A stretch of 64,000 bases of DNA from Vesta saturnalis (GCA_036346205.1 JARFJB010002087.1:5301001-5365000); one strand, 5' to 3'; counted from the stretch's first letter, positions 10,800-23,500 are shown. Numbers and translations are program-made. The notes: generated by a model not told the origin, from the letters alone.

Positions 10800-11760
10800 T
10801 TCCCGCTTGGACGGGCCTGAAATAGTTTATCTTTAGATAAAACGTAAATAATGGTATTCATTACTTTAAACAATTTTGAAGTAGTTATCCTGTTGTCTTC
10901 TAACTATTGAGCCTTTAAATATTTTGGGGTATGTGTCTCCCCCTTAGACAGGGCTGAAATTATTTGTGCTTATATATAGTGTGAATAAGGACAATATTGA
11001 TTATTTTAAACAATTTTGGAGCTATTATCACATTGTCTTCATTGAGTATTGATTTTTAAGCATTTTAAGTGGTGGTTCTCCCCCTCAGACTGGGCTGAAA
11101 TTATTTGCGCTTAAATATGTGTGAGTAAGGGTATTTTGATTTTTTTAAACAATTTTGAAGATGTTAACTCTTAGCCTTCACTTAGTATTGATTGTTTAAA
11201 TATTTCGTGGTGTGTTTCTTCCCCTTATCATATAGTGTGAATAAAGACAATACTTACTATTTTAAACAATTTTGAAGCTCTTATGTCATTGTGTTCATTG
11301 CATACTGATATTTTAAGCATTTTGAGGGGTGTTTTCCCCCTTGGACGGTGCTGAAATTATTTGTGCTTAAACATAGTGTGAGTAAAGGCATTGTTGATTA
11401 TTTTAAACAATTTTGAAGTGGTTAACTCTTTGTCTTCATTTAGTATTGTTTTTTAAGTATTTTGGGGTGTGTTTCTTCCCCTTACACGGGGCTGAAATTA
11501 TTTGTTGTTATATGTAACATGAACAAGGATATTTATTGAATATTCATTTGGAGGGGCGTTTCTCCCCCTGGGACGGGGCTGAAATTATTTATGCATATAT
11601 ATAGTGTGATATTATTGATTATTATTTTAACCAATTTTGAAGTTGTTATCTCGTTGTCTTCATTTAGTATCGATTTTATAAATAATGTGGGACGTGTTTC
11701 TCTCCCTTAGATGGGGCTGAAATTATTTGTGCTTATATGTAACATGAAAGAGGATGTTGT
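10800..11760 (-). repeat. Satellite array forming the right arm (inverted)
   Basis: The same unit as the left arm appears here as its reverse complement: GGGGCTGAAATTATTTGTGC recurs near 10952, 11092, 11348, 11489, 11574 and 11712, each followed by TATA…GTGTGAATAAGG, TTTTAAACAATTTTGAAG and GTCTTCATTTAGTATTG. Several units are truncated (for example between 11489 and 11574). The arm is about 960 bp against about 1.3 kb on the left. Confidence 0.8.
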
Positions 11761-11850
11761 TGATTGATTGCAACACATGTACCAGATAGATTTTTATTTG
11801 TGGTACAGATTTAATTTTCAGTGCGCCTATGGTTGTTCGGGTGTTTTAAC

Positions 11851-12425
11851 AAGTAATTTAGCTTAAAAAATTTTTCAATTTTAAAAATTGTTTAGTAGTA
11901 TTCATTGAAATATTAAATGTGGTTACTATAGTTTTTTTCCAATTCACTTTTTTGATAAATAAACATCGCCGCGTCATTTAAAAAATGGTGTCTGAAGATG
12001 TGAATTGTGCTAAGACGAAGCTAAGAAGTACTGTTCCGAAAATATCAGAAAATAATTACAAAAAAGAATTTGGTGGATGCGCAACAAAAACGTGGGAGTA
12101 GTTACATAGAATATTTCGATTGCCTATTTTGTTGATCAGGTCAAGTGACTACAGTTACATGTTTAATTATACTTTATTGTAGTTATCGGAAAACCCGTTT
12201 TTCCAAATTTACTACATTTTTGAAGAGGTGTTTCGTTATTATGAAAAAAAAATACGTACGTGTTTTCCTTCTTATGAAGGTAATATTTTTTATTACTTGC
12301 TATGAAAGTTGGTTATAAAAACGTAATTCTAGATAATTGCAATATTGGTTTATGGCGCTGGTAGATGTGTAAAGTTCTACAATGTATGTGATGTTAACAA
12401 AGAAGGTTAATCTTCGTGGTCCATC
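11851..12425. other. AT-rich spacer
   Basis: No gene or repeat recognised between the foldback element and the piggyBac element. Confidence 0.5.
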
Positions 12426-12429
12426 TTAA

Positions 12430-14745
12430 CACGTTCACTCTCCATGAATCACATATGATTCATTGGACATAAATACTTGCTCGCTCATGTATCACATGTG
12501 ATTCAAATGCGCACGTTTCTGAAGTGTGGTTTTATAACCGAACGTTCAACATCGGTATATTATAAACTGCCTGGACGTGTGACAGGAGTACAAAAAATTA
12601 TTTAGTGTGCAGCTTTGAACGAAATATGATTCATGAACTTAGTATTTTGTGCTAAGAAAAAGAGGTAAAAATTGATTATTATAATATATTTTTATAGCAT
12701 TATAATACATGTACATATCTCATTTTAAATTCAAATAAAAACATATTCTACATAATATATTACATCATTTATTTTTGATTTTTGTGAAAATTCTCAAAAC
12801 ATGGTACACAGAAAGCCTTTCCGCAAGTAATACATTCAGTATCAACTTGCTTCGCTTTCATTGATGCTTGTTTTGTTCCTTCTGCTCTTGAATAGCTCTT
12901 ATAGCATTCATTGCACCATTTTCTTCTAATTTTCCCGTCTTCTTTTCTTGAAATTTTAGAAAGAAAATGTTCATTTGAATTAGTTGTTTTTTCTGCATGT
13001 TTCTGTATTGCCATCGCTCGCTGTTTCTGATATAAGTGAGTAAATTATTTGTTCCGTATACTCCAATAAAGTTTTCTTTTCTTTGTTGACTTCGTTGTAT
13101 AATTGATCCAAATATTAGTTCAATTGCCACTTTTTTGTACCAAATGACCGATTTTCTTATAGGAGAATAGTAGCTACTCATTTGATCCGAAACATCAATT
13201 CCCTGTATGCCTGCTTTGGGTTTTACAATTTTGTTACCTTCCTTATTTTGTCTCCCAGTTTCTACCATACTATTATCGTGACATGTTGATAACATCAACA
13301 CGTCTCTTTTGTCGTGCGATTTCAAAACGGTAATTTTCGAATCTGCTTGCGTAGAGATACATTCCCTTTTTTCAATTTTTTATTTACTACTTCTTTGGGG
13401 ATATTTTTCCTGTTCTTTCGCAAAGTGCCACATAAATCAGGTTTTCGTTGAATGGAATAATTTGCCAGTAATGGACTGGTATAAAAGTTATCAGTAATTA
13501 TCAATCTACCTTCATTCAATAAATTTTCAGCCAAAGTGACCACAACTGATCCAGGTTTGTCTAAATCAGGTAGTTGACGGTCTTGCCACAATAAACTGAA
13601 AATGAGTACACAAATCCCTTCACAGTGCAGAGTTTATCAATCTTCACACCATATTTACTAGCCTTTGAGGGATTGTACTGCTTGAATTTCAATCGTCCTC
13701 GAAAAGGTACCATAGTCTCGTCAATGACAATAGTTTCACCAGGTATATAGGTTTCCTTTACGTTAGACATAACTTTAACAATTAGCGATTGCACCTTGTA
13801 TGTTCGAGATACTGATTCATTATTGTACAAAGAGTTATCAACAAAATGCCAGAAACAAAGTATCAATGCGAATCTGTTGTAAGATATTCCAGATTCATGA
13901 GTATAAGGATGATAATGTAATGGATTTGTTTTCCAGTAATATTCTATACGTGGATATGGGATTGTACCAATGATAGCTATTACACCCAAAAACTTTTTCA
14001 TTTCAGTAACACTTGTCTCCTTCCATCTATGTACTGCAAAATATCTTCGTTTATAAATGCTAAAAATATATCTATTGGCTTAACTTCTTTTCAGGTGAAA
14101 ATTTATCCATTTGTAAACCATTTTTTCCTGTAAAAGGATATCTATTCAACTGTTGAATATTGTAGGACCACTTAGGAGTAACAGGATTATGTTGCAAGAC
14201 TATCGTCATCGAGTGATGTTTCAGATTCGTCAGCGTCACTATCTTCATGTAATTCATTGAAAGTTATGACCGGATTGTCAATGCTATCATCACTATCTTC
14301 AGAGAAATCAGCATCACTTACTTCACTAACATGATGTGCATAATATTCTAAATCTGCTTCCGTCAACTTTTTTTTTGATGCCATAAATTTTGAAAAGTTT
14401 TTTTGGCTGTATATTTTTACGTATCTTTTTTATCACACAAAGAAAACCGTTACAAGAGAATAGTAGCTAAATACTAGCTCATCGAAAACGTCTGGTTCCA
14501 AAATCGCAACGTGGCGTGCGCAGTGCGCTGTATGAATCATATATGATACATGGACGTGTATATAAATATAAGTATATACGTCCATGTATCATATATGCAC
14601 ATACTGATAAGAGATAAGAAATGCATAAATAATTAAAGATTAATATTGTAGACAAGATATTTCATACTTCTTTTTTAAATATTTTTGTTATTTTTCAAGG
14701 GACATGTAATGTGCATTGACACAAAAGGCCTGGACAGTGAACGTG
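12430..14745 (-). mobile_element. piggyBac-type element with TTAA target sites
   Basis: TTAA at 12426-12429 and 14746-14749 flank inverted ends: the left begins CACGTTCACTCTCCA, and the reverse complement of the right begins CACGTTCACTGTCCA (one mismatch in 15). TTAA duplication is the hallmark of the piggyBac superfamily. Near both ends lie palindromic internal repeats around ATGAATCANATATGATTCAT (12452-12473, 12486-12505, 14530-14553, 14577-14600), plausibly transposase-binding or structural subterminal repeats. The element spans 2316 bp and contains one broken transposase gene on the minus strand. Confidence 0.9.
12769..14384 (-). pseudogene. piggyBac transposase, frameshifted
   Basis: The gene starts at 14384 with MASKKKLTEAD and a long acidic segment typical of the N-terminus. 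The catalytic part is spread over three frames. It shows ETIVIDETMVPFRGRL (first Asp, near 13725), GRLIITDNFYTSPLLA (second Asp, near 13500) and IQGIDVSDQMSSYYSP (third Asp region, near 13200), which together form the DDD triad of piggyBac transposases. The tail (12769-12960) holds the Cys-rich zinc-binding domain: C-N-E-C, then CITCGKAFCVPCFENFH, ending in TAA. This enzyme excises the element precisely and reinserts it at TTAA. At least three frameshifts and a small deletion near 14040 (between NEDILQY and VHRWKETS) make it inactive. The length is close to the usual 550-600 residues. Confidence 0.85.
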
Positions 14746-14749
14746 TTAA

Positions 14750-16093
14750 ATATACTAATACCCACAGTTACCCATACTCACAATTTGGAATGACGATACC
14801 CTGAACTACATCGGTACAATTAAGAAAAACATGAAAATAAGAACAAAATTGCCAAAAACTTGGAATCTCTTAGCTCCATAACACATGAATAATATGGAAA
14901 TTTGTTTTTCGTCGTCTATAAGCCAATGTGTACTTTCATCTACTTTCGGAATTTCAATATCTGGAAATTCATTTTGTACAATTAATATTAACATAAGTAA
15001 ATAAATTAATAATAATTCAGTGGATATTATATTCCGTTATCAGAACAATTTTATAACTCTAGTTTATAGCACGAGTGCCTAAATTGACAGATTATTAATG
15101 ATTTTGACATTCATAATCACAACATTCTGATACTAATCGGCGATAATAGTATATTAAAAAACAAGTTTCGTATGGCACATCTGTACCTCAGGAGTCTAAG
15201 TTTAAAAAACGAGCCGCGTGTGGGTTTTTAAAGGATGAGTACGACACAAGTCGTATGAAACTATTTTTTTATAACCTTTTTTTTTCTATTTTGCATACTT
15301 TGACTCAAAATACAAAAAAAAATACGATTAATATTGGTAAAAATTTTGGTTAGGTGGTTGGCAATATTGCCATTGTCGTTGATAAACGTAGTATCCCCCA
15401 ATCATGACAAATATGATCATACGTTACTAACATCAAAAGTTCAGTTTCATAAAATGAAACATTATATACCAATTTTCACGAGTCACAGCAGTTACGTCAT
15501 AAGTAACTTTGTTTATTACCATCTTTACAACCCGCCTATTGTGCACGAGAGGATGTAAATAGAACTGATTTAGGTTGAATATGAGATTTGACAGTTGTCA
15601 AACCGTTATTTTTCACAACCTGACAAAATCGGCGTCCTCTGACAGTATTAATATTAGTGACGCAGTTCTTTTGACTCGTGAAAATTACTATAAAACTCAT
15701 TTGGGATTCATAATGGATTTACTATAAACGCAACATAGAAAATAGTATATTAAGAAACTAGTTTGATAAGATGCGCTAAATGATCTTATGAAACAAATTT
15801 CTTATACTATTTTTTGTATTTTGCGTATTTATGTTGCAAATTATTAAAAAGTAAATTCCATTCGTCATCATGTGTGCCAAGTTTTATATTTACCCGTTAA
15901 AGCGTTACAAACGAGCTTAAATATATTAAATCCATAAAAAATCAAGTAAGTTAGAATAAATTAACACTATATATGATCTCAATCATTTACACTCGTGTTA
16001 TAGTCAACGAATGTACAGAAAAGAATTTCTCAACGTTAATGAAGATTGTATTTTACACAAAAAATGTCTAGATGCAGAGTTATTGTTAAAGTT
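14750..16093. other. AT-rich spacer
   Basis: A 62-codon minus-strand frame (14806-14994) has a hydrophobic C-terminus but matches nothing I know. The only structure I see is the hairpin at 15735-15832. Confidence 0.4.
15735..15832. repeat. Imperfect hairpin, possible small MITE
   Basis: The left arm (AAAATAGTATATTAAGAAAC, then TTGATAAGAT) is mirrored by the right arm (ATCTTATGAAACAAATTTCTTATACTATTTTT) around a short centre. A related left-arm string (AATAGTATATTAAAAAACAA) also occurs near 15145, suggesting a small repeated family. Non-coding. Confidence 0.45.
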
Positions 16094-16411
16094 CATTCGT
16101 TTAACTTATCCCGATGACGTCATGTATGCATTAAATCACGAAATGACCGTTTTCTGTAATTTAAAACAAAAATATGAGCACTGATACCAACGTTTCCACA
16201 GAACAACTTTCCTTTATTTGCTTATACGTTGATTGAGGTTACGTACGCTCGCCGGTTGGTTTGTTTCTTCGTTTATTCATTCCTTCTTGAGTTAATATTG
16301 TAAAAGATCGGTTCTTTTCAGAACCACATTACTTTCTAGTGTTCATTTAAGGTAAAGATTAATTCGTTTTACAGAAAGAGATAACATTTATGTTTTCATT
16401 TGTAGCACAAC

Positions 16412-17695
16412 ATGCCTCGTAGGTCAATTACGGTAGACGAATTGATCCATAACTTAGTCGAATACTTTAATAAAGAAAAACAGAACAACGGGCCCTTATC
16501 ACCATTAACAGCAGTGCATGCAAGGGTTAGCGATGCTTTGAAAATTGACACGAAAACTATTTCTAATGCTTTACGACGACATCAAAATCAATAAGAAAAC
16601 AAGGAAAATGAACCTCAACGAAAAGTCTAAAACAAAAGACATGGATCAACGACAAAAAGTGAAATCCGTGCTACAATTTACAACATGTATATTAACCATG
16701 AACATGTTACATTAGATACGCTCTTAACAAAAATTAAAGAAAGAGGTATCGTTGAGTGTAAAAGGACTAGCCTCTATCACGTTTTGTTGGACATTGGATT
16801 TCATTTCAAGCAAACTAACAATAGAAAAGCTCTTTGCGAAAAAACTTCAATAGCATCGATGAGGTTAAATTTTTGAGAAGTTACATCACTTATATGAAAC
16901 AAGATATCTACAAGCAGTTCGTTTATCTCGACGAAACATGGATATTTGCAAAAGGAAGCAACAAAAGAATATGGCAAGATTCCAGTTCAAAATGCTTTAA
17001 GAATCTTGGTAGGGAAGACAAACGTTACATAGTTCTACATGCTGGAACAGAAGATGGCTTTGTGGAAGGAGCAGAACTTATATTCTCTACCACAAATAAA
17101 AGCAGCGATTATCACGATTGTATGAATTCGGAAAACTTTGTTAAATGGTTAACAAATCAACTTTTGCCAAACTTAACAAAGCCATCTATAATCATTATGG
17201 ATAACGCTTCGTACCATTCACAAATTGTCAATCGCCAACCAACTATAAATTGGAAAAAAGAAGAAATTACAGAGTGGCTTAGGGGAAAAAATTACTCATG
17301 AAGAAAAAGCATTTAAAACGGAATTACTACATATAGCAAAGCTACATAAGGAAGAGAAACAATATTTGGTCGATAATATTATTAGAGAACATGGACACGA
17401 AATTTTACGCTTGCCTCCTTACCACTGTCAATTTAACCCAATAGAAATGGTATGGGGAATAAGCAAAACTTATTATGATAAACACATTGGAAGAGATGGT
17501 TATGGGGATGATAATGTCAAACAGATGTGGAAAGAAGCGTTAGAAACAGTTTCACCTTCAGTTTGGTTAAAAACGATTAAACATGCAGAAGCTGAAATTC
17601 TAAAGTCTTGGGAACAAGAAAAAGTTTATGATGTCCAAGTAAATCCAATTATTATAAATCCAAACGATAACACAGATACAGAAGATGAAGTGTAG
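16412..17695 (+). pseudogene. Transposase with DD(about 80)E spacing
   Basis: The start is MPRRSITVDELIHNLVEYF at 16412. The N-terminal block ends in a helix-turn-helix-like stretch (ALKIDTKTISNALRRHQNQ). After frame breaks come VTLDTLLTKIKERGIVECKR and the catalytic core: QFVYLDETWIFAKGSN (first Asp, near 16929), SIIIMDNASYHSQI (second Asp, codon at 17200) and LPPYHCQFNPIEMVWG (Glu, codon at 17444). About 80 residues separate the second Asp and the Glu, far more than the 34-41 usual in Tc1 and mariner. This matches the long-spacing DD82E-like branch that has been described. The tail ends EILKSWEQEKVYDVQV and an acidic C-terminus. Such enzymes cut and paste DNA at TA. At least three frame breaks make it inactive. 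A related fragment is at 61880-62430. Confidence 0.75.
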
Positions 17696-18774
17696 TGAAC
17701 ATTTAATTTCTTGTTTTTAATTGAATTCTTAACGCAAACAGTTTTCTCCAAAAACTTAATAATAATGTATAATAATTATAATGATAACATATAATGTATG
17801 TTATTGTACACTAAAACATTATAATTTATAACAATAAATTATTTTCAACACAGTCATGCTTAAATGTGAATGAACAAATTTACGTTTTATTACATTATGG
17901 TGTATTTTTTTATGTACTCAATAAGTAAGAAACACTTGGTTATAATGTATTTGACACGATACTTTGAATAAGGTTAAAAAAGTGCTATAATTCAATTACA
18001 TTAAATACACCACAAATAATTTTGGATTGCAGTATAATAATCTTCTACACAAACAAGTGTATAAACACCGATGATTGAAATTATCATTCCGTATTTTGCA
18101 ATTCGAATATTTTCTCAAAGCATAATGATTAGTAGCATTCCTAAAAATTAAATCTTTATGAATAAATCAAATAAATAACCATTAACTCACAAATTTGCAA
18201 ATAGAATATATTGCAGAAGCTGAAATTCTAAAGTCTTGGGAACAAGAAAAAGTTTATGGTGTCCAAGTCAACCCAATTATACATCCAACGATAACACAGA
18301 TACAGAAAATGAAGTGTAGTGAACATTTAATTTCTTGTTTTAATTGAATTCTTAACGCAAACAGTTTTCTCCAAAAACTTAATTATAATCTATAATAATT
18401 ATAATAATAACATATAATGTATGTTATTGTACATTAACATTATAATTTATAACAATAAATTATATTCAACACAGTCATGTTTAAATGTGAATGGACAAAT
18501 TTACGTTTTATTACATTATTGGTTATATTGTGTTTGAAACGATACTTTGAATAAGTTTAAAAAGTACTATAATTCATTACATTAAATACACCAATAATTT
18601 TGAATTGCAGTATAATAATCTTCTACACAAACAAGTGTATAAATAATACATAATAATTATCATTACGTATTTTGCAATTCGAATGTTTTCTCAAAGCATA
18701 ATGATTAGTAGCGTTCCTAAAAAATTCAATCTTTATGAATAAATCAAATAAATAACCATTAACTCACAAATGTA
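17585..18774. repeat. Tandem duplication of transposase 3' end and flank
   Basis: The stretch starting GCAGAAGCTGAAATTCTAAA at 17585 starts again at 18213, and both copies end with CCATTAACTCACAAAT (about 18178-18194 and 18758-18774). Each copy contains the last 30 or so codons of the transposase plus 0.5 kb of 3' sequence. The second copy has small deletions and substitutions, so the duplication is not brand new. Confidence 0.85.
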
Positions 18775-19279
18775 TTGCCGTCAAAGATATATAATCGCCA
18801 CTTTTATGTAGAAAAGTATTGGAACAATTACTTCCTTTCTTTGGAAGAGTTCATTGGTCTTAACCTACAAATACCTAATTACAAAATTTTTGCAACATTT
18901 TAGAATATATAATAACTTACCAAAATTCATCTGCTACGTTTTAAGTTTTATTGAAAATAATATGCTTTTATGTGCGTACATCTACGATACGTAAATAAAA
19001 CTTTTGTCTTTTATTTGCAAACATTATGACATTTATATTTATGTGAAATCGTTAAGTTAAAGTTGGTAATGTTGGTATCAAAACTGTTCGTATAAAGAAA
19101 ACTTAATTTGTTAACGTTATTCTTGTTAGTTACTTGAGTTAATAAGAGCCATACAAAACGACACTCTTGGAATAATACGTTAGCTAAATAGTGTACATTG
19201 TATTCAATATGTAGAAAAGGATAGTCATACACAAGTGCGCGTTTGATTCATCGATCAATCGGGATAAGTTAAACGAATG

Positions 19280-20123
19280 TCCTATACATTTAATTCGTAA
19301 ATTCCACACTGTTGACAAGACGGTCTTTCCACGTGTGAAACAAGTTCCTCATTTGATTGATTCGATTTACAACGAGCTGGTAAAAATTCAGATGGTTACT
19401 GTAAATGTAATGAACCATTAACATATAGAGCACAGATAATCGTTCGGGTACAAAGCTTACCTTAAATAGAAATTAAAGCAGTACATCATTGTTTACAACA
19501 AAATTTCCTGACACTCATACCTATTTTCAAAATTCAATACCAGCATTAAATTTTATTTCTATTAGTTTATTAAGCATTCACATAGTACATCCATGTAAAA
19601 CAAATTGTTACTTATGTTATACTTATGTTTACATCAACAAAGAACTTCGTTAGTTTACACACCAAAAAAATTGCAGTTTCATAAAGTGAAATATTAAAAT
19701 ACCCGTTTCAGTGTCATAATGTGCATGTTATGTACATTAGCACCCTATATTAGTTATTTTAAGTTAGTATATTCTTTAAGACAGAGGAGATCTTGGTGTT
19801 AATTATTTCATTCATCTTATACTTTATTTTGCGATTATCAAATGCTTGTCTGTTATCTTTTAGAAACACGCCGTGAAATTAATGTTTGTTGTGAAATAAA
19901 TATTGATCTCTCGGCGGTATAGGTTTAGATAACAAATGTCAATTTCTCGCTAAATTACTACATAATCAAAATCATTTTAAATTGATATTTGATAATTAAA
20001 CCAACTCTATATACCTTACTACGTAGGTAATCAGGGAATTTTTGTTAGTTTGACAATTTAATTTGAAACATTTATGAGTTCTATTTTTCCATAGAATCAA
20101 AACACAAGACCAGCGTACATATA
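19280..20123. other. AT-rich spacer
   Basis: No gene, inverted repeat or repeat partner recognised. Confidence 0.5.
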
Positions 20124-20571
20124 CAGTCGCCCCCCTCCCCCTCCCCCGCCTATTATGTGAACCATAATACTGAAATTAATAACATTTGGGGAAACCGAAC
20201 TAAGGCACATATACAACGTTTTTGATGGTATTCATTGACGTAATTATTAAAAATGGTGGGCAGCCGCCATTTTGTAGAATAATTTTAAATGGGATCATGT
20301 GGAAAGTACTCATTTGGATCGTTCCAAGTCCTTTTCAACGACATTAAAAAAACACCAAATTATGAAAATTTTTAAATATTACTTAAATAGGTTCTTCAGT
20401 AATAATTTAATTATCATAAAAAGAGTCATTACAACCTTGACATTAAGCATTAAACAATTGAAGTAATACCTGAAATACCAAAGTCAACACAAACGGTCGT
20501 TAAGATAAAAAATTAATAATAATAATAATAGCCGCCATTTTATAAAATAATTTTAAATGGGATCATATGGT
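20124..20571. mobile_element. Degenerate copy of the hairpin MITE seen at 33.6 kb
   Basis: The left end, CAGTCGCCCCCC preceded by TA, is followed by CCTATTATGTGAACCATAAT, GAACTAAGGC, AACGTTTTTGATGGTATTCA and GCCGCCATTTTGTAGAATAA. This is the same order of blocks as the left half of 33576-34093. A second GCCGCCATTTT block at 20531 is in direct, not inverted, orientation, so this copy is rearranged or internally replaced. The right terminus was not found. Confidence 0.65.
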
Positions 20572-23500
20572 GCCAAGCTCGCGCGTGCTCTCTCAGAACT
20601 AGCATCTAAATTTGGATTGACTGTCCATACTTGTTTGATTTATGCACGTTTATCGAATTTACCAACATAATTTTATTCTTTTATTGCAAGTTATGCTATA
20701 TAATAGTATTTAAAGTTTCCAATTTTGCTGAAATGTTGTTTGTATTATATTAATTTGTATGTTAATTGCGTTCTCATGCAAGGCGGTGATGGATGAATTT
20801 CAATATCGGGCATACACCATAATTCGTGATTATTAATATATTTCTAAACTTTAAAAATGGAACGCCCTGTAGACACGTATCAATTTTTATGGAACTATAT
20901 ACTTTTGCGGTACTAAAAAAATCATTAAAAGAAACTGTGGAGAAGATAGATGCGTTAATATGAATCTGGAACATGGAATTAATAATATATTATTTCCGCT
21001 TAAAATACAATGCAAATAAATAAACACTCACTTTACAATTCTCAAGGTAATAAAATTTGTAAAAGACTACATTACATATAATAATATCTATTGTGTGTAC
21101 ATTCCAAACAAATGTACAGAATTACACATGTCGCATCAATTGTATGGCGTCCCACGATTTGTGGAACACATTTTGTGGTGATATACTTCATAAATAATTA
21201 TTATCAGACTTATATTTGCGTTTTCATATTTTACATTCTTCACAAGTTTGTTTTAACTCTTAGATATATTACCATTTACTGAGGCCGATAACTGCAATTG
21301 TTATCGAAACGGTTAAATTTATATCAGATAAATAAAGAAAGAAAGATAAAGGAAATACACAATTTAATTACGCAAAAGAGTTATTTTAATTATATGTTAT
21401 ATTCGTATGAGTTTACATTTTCATCTATATTAATTGAAAGCTTTGCCCTCACTCATCACTGACAGACTCATTCATCAATCAACTCCCAAGTCAGGCGGTT
21501 TGGCCTAGGAACTTTAGGACACATGCACCCCTTACCACGCAGGCGCACACTAAAGGATGATTTTTAAACAACTCCTAAGGGATAGAAATTAGGGGTTCAA
21601 AAAATAGGCCTTTTCGTAAACCCGGGCTGTTGGAGATCTGAAACTCGGAGAATCAATCAATCTCAGTGGAACAAAATTTGGTTGAGACCTGAATAATTTC
21701 TGTTTGAAGATATTGACATTTCCTATAATATGCGCTAGATGTCATTCATTGTTTTGGGCTACCTAAACGTTGCTACAAACCGTTTGGTTTAGAAATAACC
21801 AAAAATATGATTAAAATTCTCGGTTTTATCTCGCTGTATAATTGACGTTATTCGGCTGACAAAAAGTGAGATCAGACCCAAATAACACGTCGTACTTCTG
21901 ATGATAGTGGGAATTAATAAAGTGATATCGACTAAGCCTTGGAATTGCACATCGTATCAAAACTATTCTGAGCACTTTGTACCGGTTGTCCCAAAACGAC
22001 ATTCAATCTTGCGCTTCGGATATCACTTCGGTTATGATTCTATGTTTGTCTTTGGATGTTAAAGTTAACGTACCATCATCACAACATCGTGCTAGCAAAT
22101 GAATTTTAAAACATTTGGAAGGAGTAGTAGACTACGCATAGCATGTGTCCAACACACTTGGACTTGTTTAGAAAAAAGAATAGACACTAAAATGTTTCAT
22201 AAATATACTATATGAAACATTCATATTGTAATTTTTAAAGCGAATCTAGCTTCAAAATTGTAGTAAAGTATTTTATTCGTTCTATTTATTTATTGTTTAC
22301 TTCATTAGATAGTACTCTTACCGGTAGCTTTCTTTAGATGATTGGTAGATTGTGGAGGATGGACTGCATTACTTATAATAGTTAACTAAGAATTTTGAAA
22401 TTTTTATCATACATTATAATATTTGTAACATTATTAACATTATTTTTTTTAACTGCTCTTTCTGAGAAATACCGCTTAAGGAACGTTTAAAAATTTTTAA
22501 ATTCAGTTATAATATGATTAAACCCAAAACGCAAGTGTCCTTTTTGATTTTTAGTACTTACGCTATTCCACCCACTTACTTATATATTCTAATATTAGTT
22601 GAACTGCTTGGTAGAGATTGAATTGAAGTACATTAAGTAAATTAACTAATCGCTCACTGAATGATAAACTTAAATAAATTTTATAAGATAATAAAACCGC
22701 TGGGAAGATTTTGGAGCCTTCCATGACTTCTGGGCAGATCATCTGCCGGATCGGACACCCTGTGGGTGGTAGGTTGTCGAGGGCGGGTTATTGAGGGACG
22801 GTAAACGATGGTCTGGAAAAAGTTTTAATTTAAATACGTTAACTTGTAATGTTTTAAAATGTTTCTGAATACCCCATATATAGAAACTTTTACAAATTTA
22901 TAAATACGTGCAAGAACGGATTTTATATTATCTTCCTTTGATATTTTAAAAAAAAATTACTTTATATGTTATCGAGCAGGTTTACAAGTTTCTATGGAAT
23001 TAAACTAGGCTAAGAAAACTAAATAACTATATCTAGTAATTAGTTACAATGTTTATAATAGTTAAATGCGAGATGCTAATTGAAAATATTAACATTGACG
23101 TGGTTTACGGGGGTTTTTTATTTAACTGGACCTCTGTAAGAATTGAAACGAATTTAGTTTCGTTTATAATAAATAATCGATTGCAGGGTTGTACAATTCA
23201 AATTCTGTGATTTAGTTAATTATATTAACAGAACATCAGCTTTTTTACATTCAAAATGTAAATTTGTGAGGTTTTCCTTGACAAAAATACTTAAGCAGGT
23301 TTAATTATATGGAATATACTAGATGGTCGGGATCTTTGAAATTACCGGTGGATTCAAAGTTCTGGTTAGTTAATGAAAGGCAGAGTACGGGGAACATGGC
23401 TTCTGTTAATGGCGCCAGCGTCAATGGTGATTCGAATTCAATATTTGTTAATTCTAATCTAATAATTAAAAGTAAATTGCTAATAAACAATTAATTCGGG

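Larger units (their letters stand above)
8430..11850. mobile_element. Foldback-like element with satellite-filled inverted arms
   Basis: The outermost segments mirror each other: 8446-8462 (ATAGGCGCACTGAAAATT) reappears as its reverse complement at 11813-11830, followed inward on both sides by AAAT, ACAAATA and ATCTGG(C/T)ACAT(T/G)TGTTG. Inside these ends each arm is an array of the same satellite, in opposite orientations (8560-9860 and 10800-11760). The centre (about 9860-10790) carries a SINE 3' fragment and a decayed Ulp1-like coding piece. Long inverted repeats built from tandem repeats define Foldback-type elements. In Drosophila these belong to DNA-transposon superfamilies, but no transposase is seen here, so the superfamily is unknown. 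I could not identify the exact ends or a target duplication. Confidence 0.7.
16094..19279 (+). mobile_element. IS630/Tc1/mariner-group element with 22-bp perfect ends
   Basis: A 22-bp sequence at 16094-16115 (begins CATTCGTTTAAC, ends TATCCCGAT) is repeated as a perfect reverse complement at 19258-19279. Between them lies a single transposase pseudogene (16412-17695) followed by a tandem duplication of its 3' end. I interpret the pair as terminal inverted repeats of a 3.2-kb element. I do not see an adjacent TA duplication, so the true ends may lie a little further out. Confidence 0.6.

Noticed and set aside
8560..11760. CRISPR array or ordinary satellite block
   Set aside because: Units are long, diverged and contiguous without spacers, and the two blocks are inverted and share unique outer ends, so a foldback element explains them better.
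14806..14994. 62-codon minus-strand frame with hydrophobic end
   Set aside because: Too short, no family match and no neighbouring exon; kept only as a note in the spacer entry.
23309..23494. Possible small gene on plus strand
   Set aside because: An almost coincident minus-strand frame of the same length exists, there is no recognisable motif and no splice or promoter context.
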